From Actinernus sp. WN-2022 (lineage: Eukaryota; Cnidaria; Anthozoa; Actiniaria; Actinernidae), in contig JAOWCC010000577.1 of NCBI GenBank assembly GCA_030867875.1, positions 90,191,740-90,255,739 of the forward strand: a stretch of DNA of 64,000 nucleotides. The letters run 5' to 3'. Position numbers and translations under genes: made by a program. Positions 28,214 through 37,619 of this stretch are shown here, piece after piece; the first letter of the stretch is position 1, and every line of letters starts with the position of its first letter. The notes beneath the pieces were generated by a model. It was not told the origin of the DNA. It did no database searches and was given only the letters and a program-made list of their open reading frames with translations.

Positions 28214-30757
28214 CATCTCCTCAAATTTCTTCCACAATTCTTTTGGTATCTCGATGTCTACCTCCGCATATCCAAACCACGCAGCGTTTCGTAGACATTC
28301 GACAAATCCTTCGGCTTCTAGACCTGGCTCGTCGTAGTGCACAACCTCTTCTTTTCCACAAGGCATTTCTAATTCCATGGTAGAAAGATATAGGGCGTTG
28401 GCATCGTATCCAAGAACCTTGCGACACACCTTGGTTCCACCCTGATGACTACGAATCTTAGTCACTCCTGCTTCGTGGCGTCTGGTGAACACTATGCTTG
28501 GACCTCCCACGACAGCGCCTTTCAGCATGTGGTAGGCTTTCTTACTTGGAGCGTACATCTCAGCTCCCCTTTCTACACTACCTCGAAGCAGGAACTGTAG
28601 CGAGACTCCTGGGATGGACACTGCATCTTTCAGCATGTCTACTCCCTTCTCGTGATAGAAATCTCGCATCTTTTCGAGTGCCTCTAGGAATGGAACTACG
28701 TCTAGGTTGTTGTAGTATCGTAGCCAGTCTGCAATGGTCTCCATTCCCTTGTCGAGAAAGGTGCGCTTGCAGTCTTCGAACTCTGACCTAGATAGTAGGT
28801 GTTGACCTTTCAACTTCGAACCCCACTCTCGATAATCTGGCAATCCAACGTAATCCAACTTGTCTGGAGAGTCGAACCACTCATATGGGAAGAAACTCTT
28901 TTGCAACTCACATCCATAGGCAGTGATCCAACGTTCGTAGGAAGTTCCAGGTCCAAGGTAGTTAATCACATCGAGGAAACGGAAATCGGGAGTTAAGAGA
29001 AACATAGTGGTGTTGGCTTTCTTTGCTACTCTGACTTTCTTGCATGTGTCGGCAATAGATTCTACGAAATAGTTTCTGATCAGGTTGAGATCGTACCTGC
29101 CAGGGTTGAAGCCTAGAACGGGAACTTGGTTGACCCATTCGTCGATTCTCATCCGTTGTGCCTTCGATAGGGTGTCGAAGGAGAATTCGGGTGTCTTGGG
29201 GTCCGCAACGACTTCTCGGATTGCTTTTGCTCTTCGTTGGAGTTCTTCGATAAAGGCGGCTACAAGTTCTTTTGGATCGCGTCGACAGATGTGGGTTGGC
29301 GTTCGATCGTACGTGTCGGCAATTGATACTGATATTGGGATATGAACGTTTTCGATGGTCAATCGATCCGTCGGTTGTCTTCCTTTCGTTGTATCGAGAT
29401 AGGCTTCGAAATCGTACACTATGGCGTGTGGGTAGGCAGTTTGCGTTGGCGTGGGGACCGGTTCGTTTGTCTCCTTCGTAGAGCAGCCCCAAGCCTCCAC
29501 TACTACATAACCTACCTTGCGTAGACTTTCGGTTCTTTCGCAGGTCTTGCGATAGAGCCTCGTTTCCCTAGGGAAGCATTTCGGGCAGCCATGGAAATAG
29601 CATCCATGAAATTGGAAGATGGTTTTCGAAAGAGGTTCGTAGCCGTCGACCGGCGCTCCTTCTATCCAATGCTCTCCACCATGTCCACAAGCTGCGTGAT
29701 GAATGTGTTGCCCAATCCTTTCGGCTTCGCGTTTCAACCAGCGTAGAGCGACTTTGCTGGCTTTGTTGGAATCGCTCTCTGGCCAGAAGGCTTTTTCGTA
29801 TGCCGACTGAGGTACTGTGATTGCTTTTCCAGAGCAAACAATCTTTGTTTCTCCACGACTACAACGATCTGCGTGGCGTTGGAGGTTATCAGCCCGTGTG
29901 AACCGCTGCTTACAGTCATTACATACGTAGATGTGCCCTAGCTTTTTGACGTCCTTGATATAGAAGGCATGTCCTTCGTATATCCCAATCGTCATCGTAT
30001 GCTTGTAGTGAGCTGCATGTCGCGTCAGATGCCAAGAGCCATCCTCCGTGGGTTCATACACCCGAATACCGATTCCAAAGCGTAACTCGACTTCCTCCAG
30101 CTGGTCTAAGGAAGTTCTGGGAACGTCTTGCGTGGGTGCTGTCAGGCGATAGAAGTCCTGGGCAAGTTTTCGAGCTGAGGCGTTGCACTTGTCTGCACGG
30201 GCTCCTTTGCATACGGCAAGGCAGCGCCACAGACATAGGTTGTCACCATATCGATCAAGGGCAAACATTCCTTTTTTCTGGCGAAGCCATTGAGGCAGTG
30301 GGCCTGTTCCCAACAGAGGCTGACGATCGATCTCGACTTTGACATCCACGTAGATCCAACGCACAAAGGCCCATTGGGTATTTGGTCGATTGATGTTGTC
30401 GGGATTCAAACGCGCTGTCTCTTTGCTATTGATCCACTCTTCTGCATCTCCTAGGATGTTCACCCATGGAGAGCCGGGGACAGTCTTGGAGAATAGCATC
30501 ACACGCCCGTCGTTGACATTGCGAATGCGATAGGTGTAGCTGTAGCGCAGGTAGAAGCTGGTGGTTACCTTTGCAACTAACTTTTCCATGATCCTAGTAG
30601 TCAAATCTCCTGCCACACCTTGGAAGAAGCGCCATCGAATAGTACGGCGGCCTATCTCCACTCCCTCGAGCATTCCATCTCTCTCATCGAGAATAGCACC
30701 TGCCTCTCGAGCTAGACTCCGTGGTAAAGGTTCGCTACGAGATCGTCGGGCTGCCAT
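28154..30757 (-). CDS. Protein-primed family B DNA polymerase, N-terminal part with OTU-like, C2H2 and Vsr-like segments
   Basis: The start is the ATG at 30,757 (MAARRSRSEPLPRS). An OTU-like cysteine-protease segment spans about residues 160-270: DRYGDNLCLWRCLAV supplies Asp/Cys and GHAFYI the His. A C2H2 finger follows at 277-299 (CNDCKQRF...HADRC). Next is a Vsr-like segment at about 371-425 (FHGCYFHGCPKC, then WGC). The 3'-5' exonuclease follows, with Exo I YDFEAYLD near 447 and later FNPGRYDLNLI. Polymerase motif A is YDANALYLST near 784. The frame runs off after FEEM near 28,214 and ends at 28,154; the rest of the polymerase is in the adjacent frame. The gene replicates the element's linear DNA by protein priming. 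Confidence 0.9.
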   Translation of the reverse strand: MAARRSRSEPLPRSLAREAGAILDERDGMLEGVEIGRRTIRWRFFQGVAGDLTTRIMEKLVAKVTTSFYLRYSYTYRIRNVNDGRVMLFSKTVPGSPWVNILGDAEEWINSKETARLNPDNINRPNTQWAFVRWIYVDVKVEIDRQPLLGTGPLPQWLRQKKGMFALDRYGDNLCLWRCLAVCKGARADKCNASARKLAQDFYRLTAPTQDVPRTSLDQLEEVELRFGIGIRVYEPTEDGSWHLTRHAAHYKHTMTIGIYEGHAFYIKDVKKLGHIYVCNDCKQRFTRADNLQRHADRCSRGETKIVCSGKAITVPQSAYEKAFWPESDSNKASKVALRWLKREAERIGQHIHHAACGHGGEHWIEGAPVDGYEPLSKTIFQFHGCYFHGCPKCFPRETRLYRKTCERTESLRKVGYVVVEAWGCSTKETNEPVPTPTQTAYPHAIVYDFEAYLDTTKGRQPTDRLTIENVHIPISVSIADTYDRTPTHICRRDPKELVAAFIEELQRRAKAIREVVADPKTPEFSFDTLSKAQRMRIDEWVNQVPVLGFNPGRYDLNLIRNYFVESIADTCKKVRVAKKANTTMFLLTPDFRFLDVINYLGPGTSYERWITAYGCELQKSFFPYEWFDSPDKLDYVGLPDYREWGSKLKGQHLLSRSEFEDCKRTFLDKGMETIADWLRYYNNLDVVPFLEALEKMRDFYHEKGVDMLKDAVSIPGVSLQFLLRGSVERGAEMYAPSKKAYHMLKGAVVGGPSIVFTRRHEAGVTKIRSHQGGTKVCRKVLGYDANALYLSTMELEMPCGKEEVVHYDEPGLEAEGFVECLRNAAWFGYAEVDIEIPKELWKKFEEMLLQQENPQGSNSSTNVGLP

Positions 30758-30984
30758 TTTCGTTTGCAACCTTGTGTGTCGATATACTATATACAAATCT
30801 TTTTCTCTAATAGAGTGTTGAAATGTAAAAAAAAATACGATTTAAAAATAGTACAACAAAACTGCTCCAATCCGGAAAAAGCGGTAGAAACCGATATCGT
30901 AAAAATACGATAAATAGTATTTAATCCGCCTTCGTTGGGCAAGAAAAAGTTGTATCATTTTGCCTCTGGGCAAGAAAAGTGGTA
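30758..30984. promoter_or_regulatory. Polymerase upstream region and subterminal repeats
   Basis: GATATACTATATAC at about 30,781-30,794 is a TATA-like element 25-35 bp upstream of the polymerase ATG. Farther right, AAAAATACGAT occurs near 30,831 and 30,901. Two 29-31-bp tandem units, GGGCAAGAAAAAGTTGTATC at 30,937 and GGGCAAGAAAAGTGGTATCA at 30,968, carry the GTATCATTTT motif found on the terminal-repeat arms. They could bind replication proteins. Confidence 0.45.
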
Positions 30985-31128
30985 TCATTTTACTCAGTAG
31001 TAGAGCCGGAGGTAAAATGATACAACTTTTTTGTTGTGCAAGGACGTCAAAAAGGAGATTTCTGAATTTGCTTTTTGACGTCCTTGTGCAAGAAAAACGG
31101 GTATCATTTTACCTCCGGCTCTACTACT
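30985..31128. repeat. Polinton right terminal inverted repeat
   Basis: It is the exact reverse complement of 15,782-15,925 over 144 bp, so it has the same self-folding property (28-bp outer arms plus inner GGACGTCAAAAAG stem). It is followed directly by AATTG. Confidence 0.95.
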
Positions 31129-31133
31129 AATTG
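31129..31133. repeat. Polinton target-site duplication, right (AATTG)
   Basis: It is identical to 15,777-15,781 and abuts the last T of the terminal repeat. Confidence 0.75.
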
Positions 31134-31265
31134 GTTTCTTTCAAATAACTAAATAAACGAGTAAACGAGTAAACAAGTAAATCAATCAATCAATCAATCA
31201 ATACATAGATTCCTTTCTAGAATCTTTTATATTTAAACCAGTTTTTAAATGTTCAAAAAATAACT

Positions 31266-31467
31266 ATCGATAATATCGAATATCAACCTCCTTCACAGAG
31301 GAGACAGACCTTTATCTAATAGATATCGAATAGATGTCTAATTAGAAAATAGTCGATAATATCGGATAATATCGAATATCAACCTCCTTCACAGAGGAGA
31401 GAGACCTTTATCTAATAGATATCTATTAGATGTCTAATTAGAAAATAGTCGATAATATCCGATAGTA
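31266..31467. repeat. Minisatellite, ~96-bp units (first block)
   Basis: Two units contain CGAATATCAACCTCCTTCAC, GAGAGACCTTTATCTAATAG and TGTCTAATTAGAAAATAGTC. The same unit occurs once at 12,255-12,345 and again at 32,040-32,195 and 33,680-34,270. The block is cut at about 31,467 by the ATCACGATTCA-bounded insert. Confidence 0.8.
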
Positions 31468-31922
31468 TCACGATTCACTGATCATTTTGTTTACTTTTGA
31501 GACGCCAATATAACATGGTATTGGCGTCTCAGAATACCAGCCTCTGATTGGCTCTTGCGCGAGCGCTTGCAGTTACATGGGTTCCAGGTCAAGTTCAAAA
31601 GTCGTTTGTTCAACAGCAAGATTTCTACAATTTCACCTTCAAAACACTGTAAATTACAAGATAAGAATTATTCAATCCTAAAGGTAAGGTTGGCATTGTA
31701 GTTTCGGTCAGAAATCTAACACTCTTATCCGCTAAAAGTACAATTTTCACCATTTTTGAAGAGATTTCAAAACACGTCGCGAAAGTTTTTTCCACTCAAG
31801 CCGTGAAACCGTTGCCATAGATATACTAGGCGCCTTTTGAGAATTGAAATTACGATCAGCATAAGTTTGGTGCTTCATTCTCTTCTTTCTTACAATTCAC
31901 GACTTAATTGTTGAATCGTGAT
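31466..31922. mobile_element. Small element with ATCACGATTCA inverted ends, inside the minisatellite
   Basis: ATCACGATTCA at the left and TGAATCGTGAT at about 31,912 are exact inverted repeats. A hairpin at 31,495-31,531 (GAGACGCCAATA/TATTGGCGTCTC) lies just inside the left end. The remainder is non-coding. It interrupts the TATCGAATATC minisatellite. It shares the GAGACGCC motif with the palindrome immediately to its right, so the two may be parts of one element. Confidence 0.5.
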
Positions 31923-31925
31923 ACA

Positions 31926-32056
31926 AAACTAATTGCGATTTTGAGACGCCGATACCGAATTATATTGCCGCGACTCCGCCCAATACGGAATATATTTTCT
32001 CCCAACTGGCCGGCAATATAATTCGGTATCGGCGTCTCAAAATCGCAATTAGTTTA
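31926..32056. repeat. Long perfect palindrome, ~45-bp arms
   Basis: AAACTAATTGCGATTTTGAG at the left is mirrored by CTCAAAATCGCAATTAGTTT at the right. The arms continue through ACGCCGATACCGAATTATAT without mismatch around a loop of about 37 bp. It forms a cruciform-capable hairpin of MITE type. Confidence 0.8.
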
Positions 32057-32199
32057 TAGTATCGAATATCAACGTCCTAATTCAGAGGAGAGAGGATATA
32101 TAATAGACGTCTAATTAGAAAATAGTCGATAATATCCGATAATATCGAATATCAACCTCCTTCACAGAGGAGAGACCTTTGTCTAGTAGATATCTAATC

Positions 32200-33680
32200 A
32201 AGTTTTCAATATATTTTTTTCACACTGTTTACATGATATATATTAGGTACAAATAATTAATTACAAATATTAAAAAAGACATATAACATAATACAGAAAT
32301 ATACAAAATAGGTGTGCAGAGACCAAAGTAGCAGAAATGCTTTCGAGTTGGTCACCGCCTATGTTACTAGTAAGGACGATTGAGACATGTATTATGTGAA
32401 AGAAGGAAAAAAAGAGAGAAGGATAAAAGGAAAGAACTGGAGCCATTAAAATTGATTATGACTACTAGATAATAATCAATAAGATGAGTAACTAGTATAT
32501 ATAGATATTGTAAGTAAACAAGTATAATTATAATGGTATTATAGCTATACATTCATTAAATTCATTAAATACTTATGAAAATATGTAAGGTGTTTTATTT
32601 GTTTACAATTATATTTGGTCATCCAAAAGAAACTTTTTGTATTTTTGTTTGAAAGCATGGTATGGTAGGTCTTTAAGTTCTGTTGGTATAGATTCCCAGG
32701 GTTTGGGTGCGGAGGACCGAAATGTATGAATCCCATAATTTGTTCTCACTTTGGGTTTGTAGAAAAACAAATTGGCAGCATATCTGGTATTGTAGGAATG
32801 AATTTCGGATATTGGTGTAAGGATATCAGAGAATACGGCTGGAATACTATTTTTATTATTTTGAATTTTATGTGTAAAAAGTGACATTTTATATTTATGG
32901 GTATTTTCAAATTTTAGAATTTCAAGAAGGCTATAATAGGGGCTAGCGTTTTCCCTACTATGAGCAAATAATATATTTCGTATACATTTATTTTGTTTGG
33001 TATAGATTTTGGTTAATCTTGTTTTATAGGTAGAACCCCAACTCAATAAACCATAGTTCAAATATGGATATATAAGGGTATAATATAATTGTTTTAGCAT
33101 ATGGAGATCAAGATAGTATCTTAGTTTATTGATGATTCCAATATTTTTGGCAAGTTTATTATTGATATGTTGAATCTAAGTATCCCATTTTATATGTTCA
33201 TCAATGTAAATACCTAAATATTTTATATAGCTTTTACGTTCAATATTGTTAATGTTGATATTTACTTTTTTCCTAGACGAAGTTAAAACCATATAATTAG
33301 TCTTCTTAAAATTAATAGACAACTTATTAGTAACACAATAATTTAAAACTAATTTCAGTTCATCATTCATTACGGTTTCAAGTTCTTTAACATTATCACT
33401 AGCAAAAAAGATATTAGTATCGTCAGCAAATATCCTGAAAGAAAGCTTAGCAGAAGAATTTGGTAGATCATTGATATATAATAGGAATAATAGGGGTCCT
33501 AATGTTGATCATTGAGGTATCTCACAAATGACTGTTTCCATACTTGATTCGACTTCGTCAATTTTTACGTATTGATTACGATTTTTTAGATAGTTTTCAA
33601 ACCATTTAAGTGGGATTCCACGAATTCCATAGGCATATAATTTGGAAAGTAAAATTTTGTGGTTAACGGTGTCGAATGCC
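32200..33680 (-). pseudogene. 5'-truncated non-LTR retrotransposon (CR1/Jockey-type RT)
   Basis: On the minus strand the frames encode, from 33,680 leftwards, KAFDTVNHKILLSKLYAYGI, a damaged GVPQGS region with a stop near 33,510, FADDTNIFFA near 33,410, and the C-terminal part from 33,100 to 32,609 (NYGLLSWGSTYKTRLTKIYT). Stops separate these frames, so it is inactive. It begins abruptly inside the RT palm, at the minisatellite unit (ttagatgtctaatt), which is typical of 5' truncation on insertion. The left (3') end near 32,200 is not sharply defined. Confidence 0.8.
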
Positions 33681-34270
33681 TTAGATGTCTAATTAGAAAA
33701 TAGTCGATAATATCGGATAATATCGAATATCAACGTCCTAATTCAGAGGAGAGAGGATATATAATAGACGTCTAATTAGAAAATAGTCGATAATATCCGA
33801 TAATATCGAATATCAACCTCCTTCACAGAAGAGAGAGACCTTTATCTAATATATATCTATTAGATGTCTAATTAGAAAATAGTCGATAATATCGGATAAT
33901 ATCGAATATCAACCTCCTTCACAGACTGAGGAGAGAGACCTTTATCTAATAGATATCTATTAGATGTCTGATTAGAAAATAGTCGATAATATCCGATAAT
34001 ATCGAATATCAACCTCCTTCACAGAGGGAGAGACCTTTGTCTAGTAGATATATAATAGATATCTAATTAGAAAATAGTCGATAATATCCGATAGTATCGA
34101 ATATCAACGTCCTTCACAGAGGGGAGAGACCTTTGTCTAGTAGATGTCTATTAGATGTCTAATTAGAAAATAGTCGATAATATCCGATAGTATCGAATAT
34201 CAACGTCCTAATTCAGAGGAGAGAGATCTTTATCTAATAGATGTCTAATTAGAAAATAACCGATAATATC
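33680..34270. repeat. Minisatellite, ~92-100-bp units (main block)
   Basis: Six tandem units each carry GTCTAATTAGAAAATAGTCG, CGATAATATC, GAATATCAAC(CT/GT)CC and GAGAGACCTTTATC(T/TAG). Variants differ in CAACGTCCTAATTCAGAGGA versus CAACCTCCTTCACAGAGGA. The block leads into the inverted end of the large nested element. Confidence 0.85.
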
Positions 34271-34384
34271 GCTTGATAATATCCGATAATATCCGATATG
34301 ATCAATATCTAATATCCGATACTATCAATACTATAATATCGGATATTCGATATTGTGCAGATATCGCGCCTACCTCATAAATTC

Positions 34385-35230
34385 ACAGAGCAAATAAAAT
34401 GCATTGAACTGAAACTGCTCGCAAAACACGTGTGCACTACAAGAAAGCATGCAAGCAAAGTCCTGAGTCGACCAGCAAACTGCTAAAAGCGGCAAATATA
34501 AATGTAGACAGTAATAAGGTATACACGCATAAACTATTGCGCAAAATAATAGCCAAATACATACATACTGTTAGAATATATGTTCTGCCACTATCAGGAA
34601 GGTAGAGAAAACCAACTCGGCGGAAGGTTTGCGATGAAGTGATTTATGCTAATGTGTGTGTTCTCATATATTCGCACTAATGAGACCGCTGTAAATATAT
34701 AATCGAGTTCGCACTTCTAATTAGGCCTGAGTTCCTCGAAGTCCGATTATCGACTTTCACTTGACCAGCTTGACGTTATAGCCGCCATGTTGGTGCCCTT
34801 AAAATGTATTTTCCGCTGGTATGCAAGTGAATTCATAGCAGCTTAATGAGATACTTGTGACGCATACCACATGCTTCTTAAGGAGTTCCAGTTATCTCGC
34901 CATGCGATTGGATATTCGTTATACTTAAAGAACTTCTGAAAAGGCTTCGTCCTCTCTCACGCATCTCCATTCATACGGGATTGCTGAAACGATCCCACCC
35001 ACCCGCCCTGGTCATATCTCTGATATAACTTATGTATTTTATAGCTCTGATACTGTATATATATTTCAGGCCGTTCAGACTCTGCTTCGCACAGCAACCG
35101 CTGCTACAGATGCTTCTGAGTGGGACACTGGGCCAAGAATTGCAGATCCAATTCCTCAACTTTGCAACAGCCCCCAAACCGCACCGGTTTCCCTTATTCG
35201 AGCGGAACACTCTATGCTAGGACGGGAATG
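34385..35230. other. Non-coding stretch between nested element and DIRS-like element
   Basis: No gene recognised. The 5' part of the DIRS-like element (a gag-like ORF or left terminal repeat) may begin in this stretch, but I could not find its matching right-hand repeat by eye. Confidence 0.35.
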
Positions 35231-35273
35231 GGAGGTATAAGCGACTCAGCTTCAGGATCCAAGTGAGGATTAC

Positions 35274-36880
35274 TTGATAGAGGTAGTTAACAATCAGTAT
35301 GAGTACGAAAAGCATACTATTATACCGCAAGTTAAAGGAAATCTCAAAAGGAACGATCAATTTTGGCTTACTATCGGAGCACCAGAGTACACACGAAAGG
35401 TAATTAGTGACGGGTACACGCTCCCTTTTGTCGAATTGCCGCCGAATAACATCAGTAAGAACAATAAGTCTGCATCAATGCACCCCGAATTTGTAGAACA
35501 AGCAATGCTAGAACTTTTGGAATCGGGGCGTGACACTGAAGTTGATCATACTCCATGGGTGGTCAACCCCCCTGTCAGTTTCTGCACACTGAATCGAACG
35601 GGAAGATGAGGCTCATATTAGATCTTAGACATATCAATAAATACTTACGCAAAGACAAAGTCAAGTATGAAGATCGTAAAGTAGCTTTTACATACTTTCT
35701 AAAAGGAGTTTATATGATATGATTTGATCTTAAAAGCGGTTACCACCATATAGACATTGCAACTAAACATCAAACACTCCTGGGATTTTCTTGGGTAGGA
35801 ATCCAGGATTCGCGCAAGAGGTATTATCTTTTTACAGTCCTGCCTTTTGGCCTGTCAACCGCACCGTATATATTCACAAAGTGTTTGAAACCGCTTGAAA
35901 AATATTGGAAGTTGCACGGAATAAAAATGGCCTTATTTCTCGATGACGGTTTGATAATAGAACACAATCAAGAAGACTGCGTTAAAGCAGCGGATGTCAT
36001 TAGATCAGATCTACGTAAGGCTGGCTTTATTGCGAATGACGATAAGTCGATTTGGGAGCCTACTCAGCTTATAGTATGGTTGGGCATATATTGGAATTAT
36101 ATAGAGGGAACAATACACATCACAGAACAGCGTCTGAACAATACCCTGACGTATATTGAAAAAATTACTAATGAAAACTTAGGTTTAGTATCCGCAAGGG
36201 AATTGGCTTCATTCACCGGGAAAATTATTTCAGTGGGAGCAATAATTGGGAATATATCCAAGATAATGCCTAGACATTGCACTATGGCTGTAGCCGCTGC
36301 CCAAGATTGGGATTCCAAATTCGCCCTAGACGAATACTGCGTACAAGAAATACAATTCTGGAAAGATAATTTGATTATAGCGAATTTCAAGGATCTAGCC
36401 CGCGTTCCCATTGCATCGAACTATGCGGTATATTCGGATGTCAGCGGCACTGGGTGCGGTGCTCATATAAATCTGAACGGTGAGAAACACGAAAGCGTGA
36501 AGAGTTGCTGCTATAGAGTTCGCATTGCAGGCCTTCTTGCCGTTAATTAAAGGGTCGTACGTGAAATGGTTCACGGACAACCAAGCGGCATGCAAAAGCG
36601 CACAAGTAGGCAGTATTAAAAAGGATTTGCATATCATCGCTATAAGTATTTTTCATTTATGCGTTAGTAATAACATAGAATTAGATATGCAATGGATCTC
36701 ACGCACGGATCTGGAAAGATCTGGCAAATAACAGGTAACTGTTTTGATTATCTAGAATCCATTTGGGGAAGACATACTATTGACTGTTTCGCTAACTACT
36801 ATAATAGGAATACCCCCAGGTTTTATTCCTGGCACTGGAAGCCAGGTTGCAGGGGGTGGATTTTTTCGTACAAAATTTAG
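35274..36880 (+). pseudogene. DIRS-like retrotransposon, reverse transcriptase and RNase H
   Basis: Adjacent frames encode HPEFVEQAMLELLESGRDTE, a DIRS-type leader. After a frameshift come LILDLRHINKYLRKDKVKYE (RT motif 1), FDLKSGYHHIDIATKHQTLL, YYLFTVLPFGLSTAPYIFTK and MALFLDDGLII (the catalytic box as LDDG). RNase H signatures follow: YAVYSDVSGTGCGAHI and KWFTDNQAACKSAQVGSIKK, then IWGRHTIDCFANYYNRNTPR. The frames are broken near 35,609, 35,722 (stop), 36,550 and 36,730. The tyrosine-recombinase half lies at 39,035-39,958, separated by later insertions. Confidence 0.85.
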
Positions 36881-37388
36881 CTGGAGAAAACTGTCTGGTC
36901 GTAACACCAGTTAGTTTGATCGAAAGAGCAATACGTTATCTCTATAACCACAAGGCTACACACTCGTGGTTCCATTTTGGCCGTCGGCTTATTTTTGGCC
37001 ATTAATCTCTAGAGACTTTTCTATAAGTCAATAGTCGCGTATAAATTAGTGTTCAGAGGACAAGACGTGTTAGAACACGGTAGGAATACCAACTCGCTGT
37101 TTGGTTCAGACAGGTTTACTGGAAACGTCTTAGCGCTTAGAATGAAGTTCGAGTGAGTCCATCTGAGACACCGGAGAATGTATATACAGAAGAAGCACTG
37201 GCCTATTTAGAACATAGCTATAGGTAATACGTATAAGGTATGTTTCCGGGTATAATCGATGGGTCACTTGAGAAGGGCGCAGGCCAAGAACTAACGTGTA
37301 AATCGTTCAGTTAACAGAAGAAGAGCAGTGGCCCACGATTCAGTGAGTTAACGTTTAAACTGCTTATCAGTTGTGAAGGGCACTGGCC

Positions 37389-37577
37389 CAGTGGCGGATC
37401 CAGGGGTGGTTACGGGGGTGACATGTCACCCCCCCCCCTTTTGGGCCAAAAACAAATTCTGTATAAGAATTCGTAAAAATAAAATACATTCGTTCAAATT
37501 TTGTAAGAAATTTCGCACCAGAAACTGTACCGGTCAAAATAGTCACCCCCCTTTTTCAAATCCTGGATCCGCCACTG
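37389..37577. mobile_element. hAT-type MITE with 16-bp terminal inverted repeats
   Basis: CAGTGGCGGATCCAGG at 37,389-37,404 and CCTGGATCCGCCACTG at 37,562-37,577 are perfect inverted repeats. CTGGCC flanks both sides (37,383-37,388; 37,578-37,583); two more bases may belong to an 8-bp duplication. Just inside are runs of C (CACCCCCCCCCC / CACCCCCC). CAG...CTG ends and length (189 bp) fit hAT-derived MITEs. Confidence 0.8.
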
Positions 37578-37619
37578 CTGGCCCACGTGATAACAAATAT
37601 CTCTCGACGTCTATTTGTT

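Larger units (their letters stand above)
15782..31128. mobile_element. Polinton/Maverick element (endogenous polintovirus-like), 15.35 kb
   Basis: The element has 144-bp terminal inverted repeats that are identical base for base (15,782-15,925 and 30,985-31,128), AG...CT termini, and AATTG on both sides. It encodes the Polinton hallmark set: family B DNA polymerase of protein-primed type, retroviral-like DDE integrase, FtsK/HerA-type packaging ATPase, and a likely double jelly-roll capsid protein. Additional genes are a TFIIB-like factor and several small membrane proteins. Genes run on both strands: plus at about 15.9-17.3, 19.7-21.0 and 22.0-27.2 kb; minus at 18.3-19.6, 21.0-22.0 and 27.2-30.8 kb. 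I did not recognise an adenovirus-type protease. Damage: the polymerase reading frame is shifted once, a duplicated gene pair is decayed, and the first ORF lacks an ATG. Confidence 0.95.
12005..34384. mobile_element. Large nested element bounded by ~40-bp inverted repeats and 9-bp direct repeat
   Basis: The sequence at 12,017 (GTAGGTGCGATATCTGCAGA) and the reverse complement of the end at 34,374 (GTAGGCGCGATATCTGCACA) match over about 38 bp with three or so mismatches. CATAAATTC lies immediately outside both ends, at 12,005-12,013 and 34,376-34,384. This is the pattern of one transposition event with a 9-bp target duplication, as in Mutator-like elements and some foldback elements. Subterminal DNA on both sides is built of the same TATCGAATATC-rich minisatellite (12,255-12,345; 31,260-34,270) and of TTTAAACCAG repeats. 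No transposase is visible. A CR1/L2-like element, a Polinton and other repeats sit inside, all apparently later insertions. Confidence 0.7.

Noticed and set aside
28498..29481. Several plus-strand and alternative minus-strand frames over the polymerase gene
   Set aside because: They lie within the polymerase coding region in other frames and lack their own motifs.
31260..34270. Regularly spaced repeats resembling a CRISPR array
   Set aside because: The whole ~95-bp units are repeated without unique spacers, and the setting is an animal genome, so this is a minisatellite.
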